Source: Betaproteobacteria bacterium Ga0077526 (GTDB lineage Bacteria; Pseudomonadota; Gammaproteobacteria; Burkholderiales; Ga0077523). From it: 64,000 nucleotides of DNA. The notes beneath the pieces are model-generated. The model ran no database searches and had not been told where the DNA came from. It saw nothing but the letters and a program-made list of their open reading frames with translations. Both the position numbers and the translations under genes were made by a program. Shown piece after piece: positions 18,979 through 27,902 of this stretch; position 1 is the first letter of the stretch; every line of letters starts with the position of its first letter. The stretch covers positions 47,228 through 111,227 of the forward strand of contig LNDV01000019.1 of the NCBI GenBank assembly GCA_001464765.1, written 5' to 3'.

Positions 18979-20268
18979 TTAGTCTCGATCGAGGGACACC
19001 AGCACGGGCTGTTCGCCCAACGGTAACGGCCAGCGATTGAATGATCGTCGCGAGCCGTCCAGGTTCCAAACTGTGCCCGAACTGTTGAACGGGGGCCGCC
19101 ACTCCGACGCGCCCTGCCGCGCCCACACGGCCCAGGAATCCTTGCCGTCCTTGCGCACCCGACACGCGTAGCTAGCGCCATAGTGCTGCCCCGTGCATTG
19201 CACTGCCGCCCCGACCAGCCAATTGATCACGGTCGTGTAGGCTTGCGCCACCTCGGTCGGCCGCTTGTCCGCCGTCCCCAGCGAACCCATATCCTTCGAT
19301 TCCCACGAGTACCAGAACACGCGTTGAAGCCCAGCCGCCGCCTGTGTGATCATGACGCGCGCCAGAAGGCCACCTGCGTCAGTAGTGCTGTGCACTTTCG
19401 CAAAGGGGCCGCTCGGGCTGGAGGGCTTCACCGAACCATCCTGGTTCTGAATGAGATAGCCAACCTCGGTGTTCCAGATCGGCAGTTGCTCAAGCCCGTA
19501 CCTCGACAGAGTGGATCGGATGCCCCACACCGTTAAGAGCGCATCTTCGGGCACTGCCTCGTACAGGTGGTAGGCGATAACGTCCACGTACTGGCCCCCG
19601 CCCTGTTCCAGAAACGCCTGCAACCACGCGAGCCCGGCACGCCCGTGCGTGAGCGGTGGCGAAACGACGCGAGCGGCCGGATCGACCCGACGGATCACCG
19701 CGCTCGCCGACCCTGTCAGCTGCACGAGGTCCTTAATGCTGCCGCAGAAGAAAACGACACCACCACAGGTCTTGAAGTCTGTGAATTTCGGCTCGTTCTG
19801 GATCTCGTAGTTCCTGATGCGTCCTTTGTAGCGTGTCACCACCGCTTCAACGAAGCGCTCCCACAGGCGGATATCGGTGGGCATCGCGCCCGCACCTTTG
19901 CCGTAGACGTAATCGTCGTTGGGGCGGCTCGAGGCCCAAAGCGGTGTCTGGCTGAACGTGTACACAATCTCCACGCCCCGGCTCTCGGCAAGTCGCACCT
20001 GGGCATCGAGCTTTTCCCAGCGATATTGACCCGGAGCGACTTCGATATCGCGCCATCGGACGCGCGAGTCCCAAAAGCGCCAGGATCCGAAGGGGACACT
20101 GGGCCACTCGGTTCCTTCTACAGCACGGTGGATATGCATCCCAAAGAATTCTGCAGGCACTGGCACCGGCGACTCGAACACCTTGGGGACCTGAGCGGCC
20201 GCAATCGACGCAATGGTCCAAAGCGCGAGCCCGAGGAATCGGGCGAAGCCAGACCGTACACGGTTCAT
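18979..20268 (-). CDS. Secreted clan GH-A glycoside hydrolase, GH39-like
   Basis: This 429-residue protein has a signal peptide (hydrophobic to SIAAAQ) and a TIM-barrel hydrolase core. FFGMHIHRAVEG, SWRFWDSRVRWRDIEVAPGQY and YTFSQTPLWAS match beta1-beta3 of the clan. The acid/base glutamate is probably E159 in NYEIQNEPKF and the nucleophile E268 in PIWNTEVGY; both are present. Its start overlaps the stop of the O-antigen-ligase-like gene by four bases (ATGA), so the two are translationally coupled. A hydrolase in an EPS operon usually trims or releases the polymer. The substrate is unknown, and GH5-like assignment is the main alternative. Confidence 0.85.
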   Translation of the reverse strand: MNRVRSGFARFLGLALWTIASIAAAQVPKVFESPVPVPAEFFGMHIHRAVEGTEWPSVPFGSWRFWDSRVRWRDIEVAPGQYRWEKLDAQVRLAESRGVEIVYTFSQTPLWASSRPNDDYVYGKGAGAMPTDIRLWERFVEAVVTRYKGRIRNYEIQNEPKFTDFKTCGGVVFFCGSIKDLVQLTGSASAVIRRVDPAARVVSPPLTHGRAGLAWLQAFLEQGGGQYVDVIAYHLYEAVPEDALLTVWGIRSTLSRYGLEQLPIWNTEVGYLIQNQDGSVKPSSPSGPFAKVHSTTDAGGLLARVMITQAAAGLQRVFWYSWESKDMGSLGTADKRPTEVAQAYTTVINWLVGAAVQCTGQHYGASYACRVRKDGKDSWAVWARQGASEWRPPFNSSGTVWNLDGSRRSFNRWPLPLGEQPVLVSLDRD

Positions 20269-21662
20269 GCAGGTGCCCCGGATATCGTCGCGCGACGCTC
20301 GTCGCCTAGGAACTCGGTGCCGACTCTACGATCGACCTCGATCATCGAAATCAGCACGAGCATCCACCACATGCTGGTCGTACGGAGCAGCGTCGCTTCT
20401 GTGAAGTTGAGCATCACGGCGAACAAGACGATGGCCAGATGAAGGTAGCCAAGGCCTGGGGCCTGCGCGATGAGCAGAAACACCCTGCGCACGTGAACCG
20501 CCAAGGTGATGAGCAGGAGCGCCATGCCCACGAAGCCGATTTCGTTCAACACGTCGATGTAGCCGTTGTGCGCCTGCCCGGGATAGCCCCACTTGACGAG
20601 GTAGGCTATCTGACCAGCGTCCCCTGAAAGGCCGAGCCAGAACCCGCCGTAGCCGACGCCGAACCACGGATGGCGTTCGATCTGGCCCCACATGAGTTGC
20701 CAGAGATAGGTACGCCCCGTGAGGGTCATATCCTTGCCAGTGGTGTCGTAAAACAAGGACCCGAGCTGGCTAGAACTTGGCAGACCTTCGATCAACAGCC
20801 ACAGGAACAAGCCGAGCGTTGCTACCAACGCTGCTCCAATGTACAGAACGCGCAACACCTCGTTCCGAGCCCTGGCGAGCGAGAGCAGCGTGACTAGCAC
20901 CAAAGTGGCGCCGGAAGCCAGGATGGCCGTTGCACTGCGCGACAGAACCAGCGCGGCCACTCCGAACGCGAACAGAAACGCGTACAGAGCGTAGGCGGGG
21001 CGGTTACGCGCCTCGCCAGCGAAAGGCGCCGCGAGAACGTTCAGCATGCCGAACGCGAGCGCGTTCCACCAGCGATTGCGTGACGGCCTGGCGAGGAACA
21101 TGAACACCGCACTCATCACCACGATCACCGCGAACTGACCCATGAGGTTCTTTGTGGCGAGAAAGGCTCTGTAACCCTTGTCCGAGAATGCGAAATCGAA
21201 GAATGCTGCCGTCACGGCCAATGACAGTAAAGTCCCGTAAAGGCTCGCCCTGGCCATGGATCCCGGGAGAATAGACGTTCGGCCAGTGACGCAGTTGGCC
21301 GCCCAAGCCACGAAGAATACGCCCACGACCTGCACGTATCGCCGGAACGAGGTTCCAACGTCCGGGGACCAGATGACGGTGGCACCGACATAGAGCAGCA
21401 GCACGATTAGCCAGGGATTCACCCGCGACAGCACGTCACGCGCAAGTCGCCAGTTCATGAGAATCTGGTAACCGGCAAAGGTGAAGACGGACGCCCATAT
21501 AAGTTGGCGAAGACCGCTGCCTTCGGAAGACGCCTCCGCCGCAGCGCCGATCGGCAAGAGGGAGAGCACCAGGCTAAAGACCACCAAGCGGCTGCGGCCG
21601 ATACCGGTCAGCGCTATGCGGGAGGTGCGCGCGGGCGTAGCTTCAACCACACCGTTCAGCAT
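20265..21662 (-). CDS. O-antigen ligase / Wzy-type polymerase family membrane protein
   Basis: This 465-residue polytopic protein has about ten to twelve hydrophobic segments and a large loop before the C-terminal segments. The signature WaaL/Wzy_C-like stretch is there: LTGRTYLWQLMWGQIERHPWFGVGYGGFW, then QAHNGYIDVLNEIGFVGMALLL, where R and H are the residues usually implicated in catalysis. Family members ligate or polymerise undecaprenyl-linked glycan units at the periplasmic face. In this cluster, with flippase, EpsE and EpsF, a Wzy polymerase role is more likely than LPS ligation. It lies 91 bases after the flippase and overlaps the hydrolase start by four bases. Confidence 0.85.
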   Translation of the reverse strand: MLNGVVEATPARTSRIALTGIGRSRLVVFSLVLSLLPIGAAAEASSEGSGLRQLIWASVFTFAGYQILMNWRLARDVLSRVNPWLIVLLLYVGATVIWSPDVGTSFRRYVQVVGVFFVAWAANCVTGRTSILPGSMARASLYGTLLSLAVTAAFFDFAFSDKGYRAFLATKNLMGQFAVIVVMSAVFMFLARPSRNRWWNALAFGMLNVLAAPFAGEARNRPAYALYAFLFAFGVAALVLSRSATAILASGATLVLVTLLSLARARNEVLRVLYIGAALVATLGLFLWLLIEGLPSSSQLGSLFYDTTGKDMTLTGRTYLWQLMWGQIERHPWFGVGYGGFWLGLSGDAGQIAYLVKWGYPGQAHNGYIDVLNEIGFVGMALLLITLAVHVRRVFLLIAQAPGLGYLHLAIVLFAVMLNFTEATLLRTTSMWWMLVLISMIEVDRRVGTEFLGDERRATISGAPA

Positions 21663-21753
21663 GTTTCCCCCATGCCGAGGCTTATCAGATCGTCGGCAAC
21701 CCCGACCCCGGACATGCCCGCTCTAAGTCTCGCGGAATTCGCTCGGGAGAGAC

Positions 21754-22995
21754 TCACGACGTACCTGCCGCCCGAGCCACCGACAAGGCCTTGCGCCAGA
21801 CCAATGCTGCGAAAACCAGTTCGGCCAGCGTCAAGACAGCGGGCACGAACACCGCCGACGAGATGCGCCCCAGGAGCAAGAGGCAAGGCAACACCACCAA
21901 AAGGGCCGAGACTGTGTAGCCAAACATGGTCCGAAAGCCTTCGAGTTCGCTCAGTACGCAAGCCATACCCACGCCACGTACGCTCACAACCAGAAAGTAC
22001 GCGCCCCACGCAAGCGCGAGAGGCAGCACCTCTACGTACCCGCGATTTGCAAAGAACGGCGCCAACAAGGGATACGCCACAACCAGTAAGGCAAGATAGA
22101 TGCAGGCACCAGCGACGAGAATCGCGGCGCCGCGCCGCGCGACGCGCAACATCTCGGCCCCCTGCCCGCGCGCTACGAGCGCTGACGCTTTCGGTCGCAG
22201 GTAGTTGGCCCAGCCTGCGGTTAGGAAGTTGAGGGGGACCGTTAGCAGTCTTGCCGCGGCCAGTTCGCCCACCATTCCGTTCCCGTGCACCGCGGCGACG
22301 AAAAACACATAGGAGTTTGCATAGACCCACGAAGCGACCACACTCGGCAACGCCCAACGCCCCGCCTCCCACAACTTGGGCCAAACCGGTTCCTCTACAT
22401 CGGAGGCCACTTCCCTGGAAGCCCATCGCCTCTTCAGAAGGAGAACTCCGCCGCCTAACGCCATCGAGCCCAACGCCGCGGCGGAATTCATGGGCAGCAC
22501 CGTGGCACAAACCGCGACGCTCGTAACGACGACCGCGGTGAAGGCCGCATCGCCGCCCAGGGCTCCCCACATGTCTCCGAGAGCGAAACGATGCGTCCGG
22601 GCGTACTCTCGACCAAGGGCAGCCACTAGGGCCAGAGCGAAAACACCTCCGGCGGTCCATGTGAGGCCAGCCGTCGGCACAAACTCCTCGTAGAGCTTTA
22701 GGCCCAAAAGGCAGCAGGGCACCAAGACAATCGTAAGCCGCCGGGCGATCGGACCGCAGGCGTGAAGAAAGCGAGCCATGCCGTCGCGTTCCAGCTTGGG
22801 TACGAGCGTCAGCATTGGCGAGAGCACCAGGGCGTTCTGCACGCTGAGTGCCAGCAAAATGGCCGCGACGTACAAGTTGTACGCCCCAAACTCCTCCTTC
22901 GTCGCGAATCGCACCAGAACGGCGCTGATCACCAGGCTGCCCGCGCTGAGCACCGCCTGATCGACGGCGCCGATCGCAGCACGGCTCAGCGACAT
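21754..22995 (-). CDS. Wzx-type oligosaccharide flippase
   Basis: This 413-residue protein contains about a dozen hydrophobic segments spread along its length. It opens MSLSRAAIGAVDQAVLSAGSLVISAVLVRFATKEEFGAYNLYVA, the typical start of polysaccharide-biosynthesis (MATE-like) flippases, in which a conserved FG-YNL follows the first membrane pair. Family members move undecaprenyl-pyrophosphate-linked repeat units across the inner membrane. It lies 29 bases downstream of epsI and just upstream of the polymerase-like gene. That order (exosortase, epsI, flippase, polymerase, transferases) is consistent with a Wzx/Wzy pathway. Confidence is limited mainly by low family sequence identity. Confidence 0.8.
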   Translation of the reverse strand: MSLSRAAIGAVDQAVLSAGSLVISAVLVRFATKEEFGAYNLYVAAILLALSVQNALVLSPMLTLVPKLERDGMARFLHACGPIARRLTIVLVPCCLLGLKLYEEFVPTAGLTWTAGGVFALALVAALGREYARTHRFALGDMWGALGGDAAFTAVVVTSVAVCATVLPMNSAAALGSMALGGGVLLLKRRWASREVASDVEEPVWPKLWEAGRWALPSVVASWVYANSYVFFVAAVHGNGMVGELAAARLLTVPLNFLTAGWANYLRPKASALVARGQGAEMLRVARRGAAILVAGACIYLALLVVAYPLLAPFFANRGYVEVLPLALAWGAYFLVVSVRGVGMACVLSELEGFRTMFGYTVSALLVVLPCLLLLGRISSAVFVPAVLTLAELVFAALVWRKALSVARAAGTS

Positions 22996-23024
22996 GGGGG
23001 CTCATTGTCTTGCGGCACGAAGAA

Positions 23025-23714
23025 TCAGGACTGCCCTAGGCGACCGACCAACCGGACGCGTGCATCGGCATCTATCTGCGCGAGCAACTCGCGGACGAAT
23101 GCTTCCTGAACCGAATAGGCGCGCTGTTCATCGCGATCGATGGTAGAGATGCGAAACAGCAGCCCATCTGGAACCTTACCCGTGAGTCCGTATGACAACT
23201 GCGCAAGTTTCTGTTCCCAGTTGGACCGCGCGACTTGATCTCCGACCGTGATCCAGTATGTGATGGGTTCCACACGTGGCCCCTGAGATGCCACGAGGCG
23301 GCGGATGGGCAACTGGCCAAATTGGGTCTCCATGACGCCCTTTAGACTCTTCAGCACGGAGAAGCCTTGTGCCGGGTAGCAGACTTCTGGCCTGTGCACC
23401 TGCATTGAATCGGATTGCTCGCCACCGTACGCCACCGAGAGCATGACCCTCTCGCCACTCTCATTCACGTAGGTCCGCGAGACGGTCTGGCTGTAGATCC
23501 GATCGAGCACGGCCTTGGCGTCAGGCGATGGAAGGATGGGCACGACACGCTCGTCTAGCTTCCAATTGCCAAACGTTTTGGGGATTACGACTTCGAGATC
23601 GACCTTCGGGCTCTGGTCTGCGACACGGGTGCGGGGTTTGGCAGCGAAGGCCAGTCCCGCAGCAAGCACCATAGCGCAGAGAATCGCAATCGATTTACCT
23701 GGAATACCCTTCAT
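23025..23714 (-). CDS. epsI: EpsI, exosortase-associated protein
   Basis: This 229-residue protein has an N-terminal membrane or signal segment (SIAILCAMVLAAGLAFA). The EpsI hallmark HRPEVCYPAQGFSVL lies near the middle, after YVNESGERVMLSVAYG and before ITYWITVGDQVA. The H-x-P-E-x-C-Y-P motif is the family signature; its Cys is the candidate active residue. EpsI is found next to, or fused with, exosortases and is needed for exopolysaccharide production in the methanolan system. It begins three bases after the exosortase stop, so the two are one transcription unit. The exact biochemical role is unknown. Confidence 0.92.
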   Translation of the reverse strand: MKGIPGKSIAILCAMVLAAGLAFAAKPRTRVADQSPKVDLEVVIPKTFGNWKLDERVVPILPSPDAKAVLDRIYSQTVSRTYVNESGERVMLSVAYGGEQSDSMQVHRPEVCYPAQGFSVLKSLKGVMETQFGQLPIRRLVASQGPRVEPITYWITVGDQVARSNWEQKLAQLSYGLTGKVPDGLLFRISTIDRDEQRAYSVQEAFVRELLAQIDADARVRLVGRLGQS

Positions 23715-23717
23715 CGA

Positions 23718-24644
23718 CTAGCTCTCCTTGACCTTGCCCTTCAACACTAGACCGAGCGCACCATCGATCACAAAGAGAAGGAGAAGGGCAGCGACAAATA
23801 AGACCATCCCGGCGAACCCGTGCAGGAAGCCCTGCCCAGCCTCGTCGCCGAGATGGAACGTGACCAGCACAAGAAATATCACCCGGATAATGTTGGCACC
23901 GAACGCAATTGGGAGGATGGACGCCGCGAGAATCGCGTTACGCATGAAACTCGTATGGCGCATCAAGTGCAGATAGAGCAACCCGAGCGCCGAGAGCGAG
24001 TAGAGCGAATGCAGCCCAGAACACGCATCGGCCACGAGGAGCTGATATGGGCCGATGGTCAGTGTGACGCCGCTGCGCGCAATGGGATAACCAATAGCAT
24101 AAAGAAGGTGCTCCGCAATCTCCGACACATGTCTCTTGAGCGGATTGGTCAGCGCATCGACGAAAAATCCGGGCAAGGGGATCATGAAGATGACGAAGAA
24201 CAACGCGAACCACATCGCCCGAAGTGCGACCGGGCCACGTTTGATCAGGAGCACTCCCGCTAGGACTGGGATCTGTGACCCGACCTCGAACATGAGAATG
24301 TCCTGAGAACGGCCCACCACGTACAGCAGCAATCCCATCAGCAGAAACACCCATCCCAGAGCCGGTCTGGACTGCGGCTGGCCTTCGACCAGCACTGACC
24401 TGTTCTGCCAGACAAGCCATGCCACCACCACGAGGATTAGCGGTCCGTGACCATGCTCTTCGCGCTGCCAAAGGGTGTTGCCAAGATCCCAGAATGTGGG
24501 GACATAAAGGGCGCACAAGCCGACGCCGACGAACAACCAGTCAATCCACGCATTGCTGGGGAACGTTGACGAATTCAGGGTGTGGTTCGCGCTGGTCATC
24601 GACGAAGGCATGGTAGCAGGGGCAGGGGAACGCGCGCGGGTCAT
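23718..24644 (-). CDS. xrtB: Exosortase B (EpsH-type)
   Basis: This 308-residue integral membrane protein has about eight hydrophobic segments. The conserved catalytic triad of exosortases is visible: Cys208 in VADACSGLHSLYSL, Arg254 in ANIIRVIFLV and His275 in GQGFLHGFAGM. Exosortases recognise PEP-CTERM tails at the inner membrane and cleave or transfer the protein, usually coupled to EPS production. Three PEP-CTERM proteins lie in this window. The ATG at 24644 overlaps the stop of epsG (ATGA), and epsI follows three bases later. The split exosortase-EpsI arrangement and the neighbouring epsG and epsF favour the XrtB subtype, a family-level inference. Confidence 0.93.
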   Translation of the reverse strand: MTRARSPAPATMPSSMTSANHTLNSSTFPSNAWIDWLFVGVGLCALYVPTFWDLGNTLWQREEHGHGPLILVVVAWLVWQNRSVLVEGQPQSRPALGWVFLLMGLLLYVVGRSQDILMFEVGSQIPVLAGVLLIKRGPVALRAMWFALFFVIFMIPLPGFFVDALTNPLKRHVSEIAEHLLYAIGYPIARSGVTLTIGPYQLLVADACSGLHSLYSLSALGLLYLHLMRHTSFMRNAILAASILPIAFGANIIRVIFLVLVTFHLGDEAGQGFLHGFAGMVLFVAALLLLFVIDGALGLVLKGKVKES

Positions 24645-25534
24645 CGCTCGTTGAGAACGTTACCCACGAGCACAGCGCCGGAGGCGCGAACAGCGTCGGC
24701 CATGTCCGCACACTGTGAGGTGCCCGTGCGATTACGCCGGCCGACCAGCAGTGCGCCGCCCGCTTTCGCGCCAACAAGCTGGAAGTCTGTGCCATCGACA
24801 GCCGACGGGGTGTCCATAATCACCACATCGAACGTGTCACCGATCCACTGCATCGCTTTCGCGAAGGCGCCTCGACTGAGCAACTCCAGTGGGTTGGGCG
24901 GTATCGTTCCCGCCGGCAGCACTGACAAATCAACGAATGCGGGAACTCGCTGAACCGCTTCCATGCCAGCCCGCTCGGCAAGAACGGTGGAGAGCCCAAT
25001 CGAGTTAGAGAGAGCAAACAAGGTGTGCTGCGTGGGATTGCGCATGTCCGCGTCCACTAACAGTGTCTTTTCCCCGAGTTGCGAGAAAACCACAGCGAGG
25101 TTCGCAGCCAGGTGGCTTCTGCCGTCGCCACGAGCATGACTCACCACTGCGATTGCCTTGCGGTCTCTCTCGCCGGTGAACCAGCGTAGCAATAGCTGAC
25201 TCCTCAAAGCTCGCAACGCCTCGACCTGACGCCCGAACGGGCTCCAGGCCGCAACGACGCTGCGTGCTACTGCGCTCTCGCCTGGTTGCAGATACGGATA
25301 GTCGAATTGCCGGGCCAGCACATGCTGCACGTCGTCCAATGTAACGAGACGCAGGGCGACCGCGGCGTCGCCAAAGCGCAGATCCTTCTCCTTCGCGTGC
25401 CTGAGGATACGTTCGGCGTCCTCCGTCGTGATCTTGCCCGCATCGATCAGTAGTGCTCCCATTGACCGGTCACTGCCTTGATGAGAGCCGGGGCCTGGGA
25501 TCACCCGTGCGCCTTCAAAATTGGTTGTCTTCAT
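24641..25534 (-). CDS. epsG: EpsG, P-loop chain-length regulator (BY-kinase-like)
   Basis: This 297-residue cytoplasmic protein has an N-terminal MshEN / type II secretion E-like module (LLIDAGKITTEDAERIL, about 28-82), then a P-loop domain. The Walker A region is degenerate: ARGDGRS at 134-140, where BY-kinases have a G-K-(S/T). The Walker A-prime LLVDADMRNP at 158-167 and Walker B VVIMDTP are intact. The Lys-to-Arg change is, as I recall, usual for EpsG proteins, and there is no tyrosine-rich tail. It is the partner of EpsF (14 bases upstream) in controlling polymer length and export. An AGGAG-like site precedes the ATG at 25534. Confidence 0.88.
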   Translation of the reverse strand: MKTTNFEGARVIPGPGSHQGSDRSMGALLIDAGKITTEDAERILRHAKEKDLRFGDAAVALRLVTLDDVQHVLARQFDYPYLQPGESAVARSVVAAWSPFGRQVEALRALRSQLLLRWFTGERDRKAIAVVSHARGDGRSHLAANLAVVFSQLGEKTLLVDADMRNPTQHTLFALSNSIGLSTVLAERAGMEAVQRVPAFVDLSVLPAGTIPPNPLELLSRGAFAKAMQWIGDTFDVVIMDTPSAVDGTDFQLVGAKAGGALLVGRRNRTGTSQCADMADAVRASGAVLVGNVLNER

Positions 25535-25548
25535 ACGGACTCCTTTGT

Positions 25549-27000
25549 TCAGGCAGCTCGGGATTTTGGCGCTCGCGTCGGGCGCGGTACCGCTTTCGAA
25601 CCGCGACGAAAGCGCAAAAGCCCGACGCGCGGGTCGTCTCCGAGGATGCCCAGGACGGGTGCGTTAGTCGCAACAGCCATCTCCTGCGCACTCCGAATGC
25701 GGCGGTTTAGCAACTCGATTACCAGAACCACAGCGATTCCTAGCGCCGCCCCAAGAAGTATGGCAATGATCACGTTCAAGAAAAGCTTGGGAAAGGACGG
25801 CGCGATCGGCGGAACAGCTCTATTGAGAATTGCGACATTCGTCTGGCTCGCTTGGCTCTCAAGATTCGTCTGCTGGAAGCGCTGCGCTGCAGTGTCGTAT
25901 GCCCGTTGAGCGGATTCGACGTCCTTCATAAGTATCTGTAGCTGGTCGCGGCCCTGATTGAGCTTGAGGAACCTTGTCTTCTGATCTGCAAGCGCATTTC
26001 GCAGTTCCGCTTCGCGCTTCTGGGCGATCTTCGCAGAGTTAGACAGGCTAGCTGCGGCTTGGCTGATCTCGGACTTGAGCTTGGCCTTTTGGCTAGCGAT
26101 GTCCGCCTCCAGCCTTCGGACTTCGGGGTGATTTCCTCCCAACTGGGAAGTCGTCTGCTGCAGTCGGCCTTCCGTCAACGCAAGCGTCGACTTCAGGTTT
26201 TGGACCAGGGGATTGGCGAGCACGTCAGGTATGGTCTCAGCGCTGGCACCGCGAGCAAGAAACTCGTTCACCTGCCGTACGCGAGAAGAGGCGTCCGCCG
26301 CTTGCGCTTGGGCTGCAGTGTACTGCCCAGAGAGCTCGTTTAGCCGAGAAGACTCCAAGTCAAGCCTCTCGTCCTGCGCAGTGAATCCCTTCTCACGCTG
26401 GTAGTCGTTCAGCTTACCCTGAGCATCTTCGAGACTCTTCCTCAACTGCTGGAGACGCTCATCAAACCACGCGGAGGACTGCCGAGCAGGCTCGACGCGC
26501 AGAGCCAGGTTGATTCGCTGATAACCCTCCGCGAAGGCGTTGGCCACGATCGCCGCGAACCGAGGGTCGGCTCCACTAAAGGAAATTTCGATGACACTGC
26601 TCTCGCGCGATGGCTTGACATCGAGATTGCTCAAGAGAATAGAAGCAAACCAGTCTTCAACGGAGCCTTTTCCCTCGGTCGCTTCCATCCATTGCTGGCG
26701 AGCACCAGAACTCTCCGAAAGACGAAGCGCTCTCACCACCTCAGTCGCAACGCGATGGCTTCGGATGATGTCGACTTGCGTCGCGATATAGCCTGGCATC
26801 ATTTGCGCGGGCATCATGACGCCAAAGACAGGATCTATCCCTTTCGAATCGAGCACCATCGTCGCCGAGGCCGTGTACTTCTTCGGAAGCAGCAAGGAAA
26901 GTGCAACTGCGCCCACGACAATCGTCAGGAACACTGCGAGGAAAATCCAAATGCGCGCACGCAATATGGTGAGAAATTGACTAAACGTCATCTCATGCAC
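25549..27000 (-). CDS. epsF: EpsF, polysaccharide chain-length determinant (Wzz/GNVR)
   Basis: This 483-residue inner-membrane protein has a Wzz domain at the N-terminus: hydrophobic segment IWIFLAVFLTIVVGAVALSLLLP (about 16-38), then YTASATMVLDSKG. A long periplasmic coiled coil (about 180-370) follows, ending in a GNVR-like region RAYDTAAQRFQQTNLESQASQTNV. A second membrane segment (FLNVIIAILLGAALGIAVVLVIEL) and a short basic tail complete it. It sits six bases downstream of epsE and 14 bases upstream of epsG, the standard order. It sets chain length and bridges to the EpsE outer-membrane channel. Confidence 0.92.
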   Translation of the reverse strand: MHEMTFSQFLTILRARIWIFLAVFLTIVVGAVALSLLLPKKYTASATMVLDSKGIDPVFGVMMPAQMMPGYIATQVDIIRSHRVATEVVRALRLSESSGARQQWMEATEGKGSVEDWFASILLSNLDVKPSRESSVIEISFSGADPRFAAIVANAFAEGYQRINLALRVEPARQSSAWFDERLQQLRKSLEDAQGKLNDYQREKGFTAQDERLDLESSRLNELSGQYTAAQAQAADASSRVRQVNEFLARGASAETIPDVLANPLVQNLKSTLALTEGRLQQTTSQLGGNHPEVRRLEADIASQKAKLKSEISQAAASLSNSAKIAQKREAELRNALADQKTRFLKLNQGRDQLQILMKDVESAQRAYDTAAQRFQQTNLESQASQTNVAILNRAVPPIAPSFPKLFLNVIIAILLGAALGIAVVLVIELLNRRIRSAQEMAVATNAPVLGILGDDPRVGLLRFRRGSKAVPRPTRAPKSRAA

Positions 27001-27006
27001 TCCTGC

Positions 27007-27828
27007 TTAGAACACACTTTCTTTCACGTAGATCACGTCCTCAGCCAACAGCTTGTCCTGTAGACCGGGATTGATCGTCTCGACCTTACCGCCGGAACTC
27101 CGGCGTACAGTAAGTCCCTTCTCCGTCCCGCGCAGCGTGACGCCGCCACCTACGGCCAGCGCCTGCATGACGGTCATCCCTCGTTCGAGCCGATATTGGC
27201 CCGGGCGGTTCACCTGACCGTAAATGTAGATGAAGCTCTGCTTCGGCACGTAGATGGTGTCGCCTGCAAAGACCTCGAAGTTCTTTTCCAGATCGTTGGC
27301 GGCCACGGCAGCGTCCAGGTCCACGGCAAAGCGCTGTTCCTTGCCGTCCACCTGACGAATGACAAAGACAGTATCGCCCCCCGTCTGGACAACACCACCG
27401 GCCAAGGACAGCACATCCGCTAAGCGCAACCGTTGGTCTTCCAGCGGGTAGCGGCCCGGCCGACCCACGTAGCCCAGCACTGACACCTGGCGGAAGCGGA
27501 ACTGGGTGACAACCAGGTTTACCTGCGGCTGCTTCACAAAGCCGCCGGTCTTGAGTGCCAGCGCGATCTTTTGCTCGGCCTGGGTTGCGGTGCCACCGCC
27601 GATCGCGATACTACCGATCAGCGGGAATGTGATTAGCCCCGTGTCGGTGATGCGAGTCTCGGTGGTCATGTCCGGGTTCTGAAACACCGTGATGCGCACG
27701 ACGTCGCCGGGGCCCAGCAGGTAGGCGCGCGCCGGAGTGGTGTCGGCGTGGGTGGTCCCCAGACCGAGCCACAGCAGGGCCAGGAGACGGAACAGGAAGG
27801 CGGAGGAGATCGTTCTCGCGTGGGTCAT
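27007..27828 (-). CDS. epsE: EpsE, polysaccharide export outer-membrane protein (Wza-like)
   Basis: This 273-residue exported protein starts at the ATG at 27828. The longer in-frame extension to 28515 has out-of-frame composition and lies over epsB. The signal region (FLFRLLALLWLGLGTTHAD) is followed by the Poly_export domain YLLGPGDVVRITVFQNPDM and two SLBB-type repeats (VSVLGYVGRPGRYPLEDQRL and IYIYGQVNRPGQYRLERGMT). No lipobox Cys is present, so unlike Wza it is probably not a lipoprotein. It should form the outer-membrane export channel working with EpsF. It lies 74 bases downstream of epsB and six bases before epsF. Confidence 0.92.
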   Translation of the reverse strand: MTHARTISSAFLFRLLALLWLGLGTTHADTTPARAYLLGPGDVVRITVFQNPDMTTETRITDTGLITFPLIGSIAIGGGTATQAEQKIALALKTGGFVKQPQVNLVVTQFRFRQVSVLGYVGRPGRYPLEDQRLRLADVLSLAGGVVQTGGDTVFVIRQVDGKEQRFAVDLDAAVAANDLEKNFEVFAGDTIYVPKQSFIYIYGQVNRPGQYRLERGMTVMQALAVGGGVTLRGTEKGLTVRRSSGGKVETINPGLQDKLLAEDVIYVKESVF

Positions 27829-27902
27829 TTGTTTGTGTAGTGGCAAGTCTATGAGTTGGGAGGCGTGACGCGGGCAAGGTCTCGGGTGTGAGTTGCGTTG
27901 GT

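Noticed and set aside
21656..23005. Overlapping 449-codon frame on the same strand as the flippase
   Set aside because: It is out of frame with the clearly membrane-protein frame at 21754-22995 and is dominated by Arg, Gly and Cys with no hydrophobic segments.
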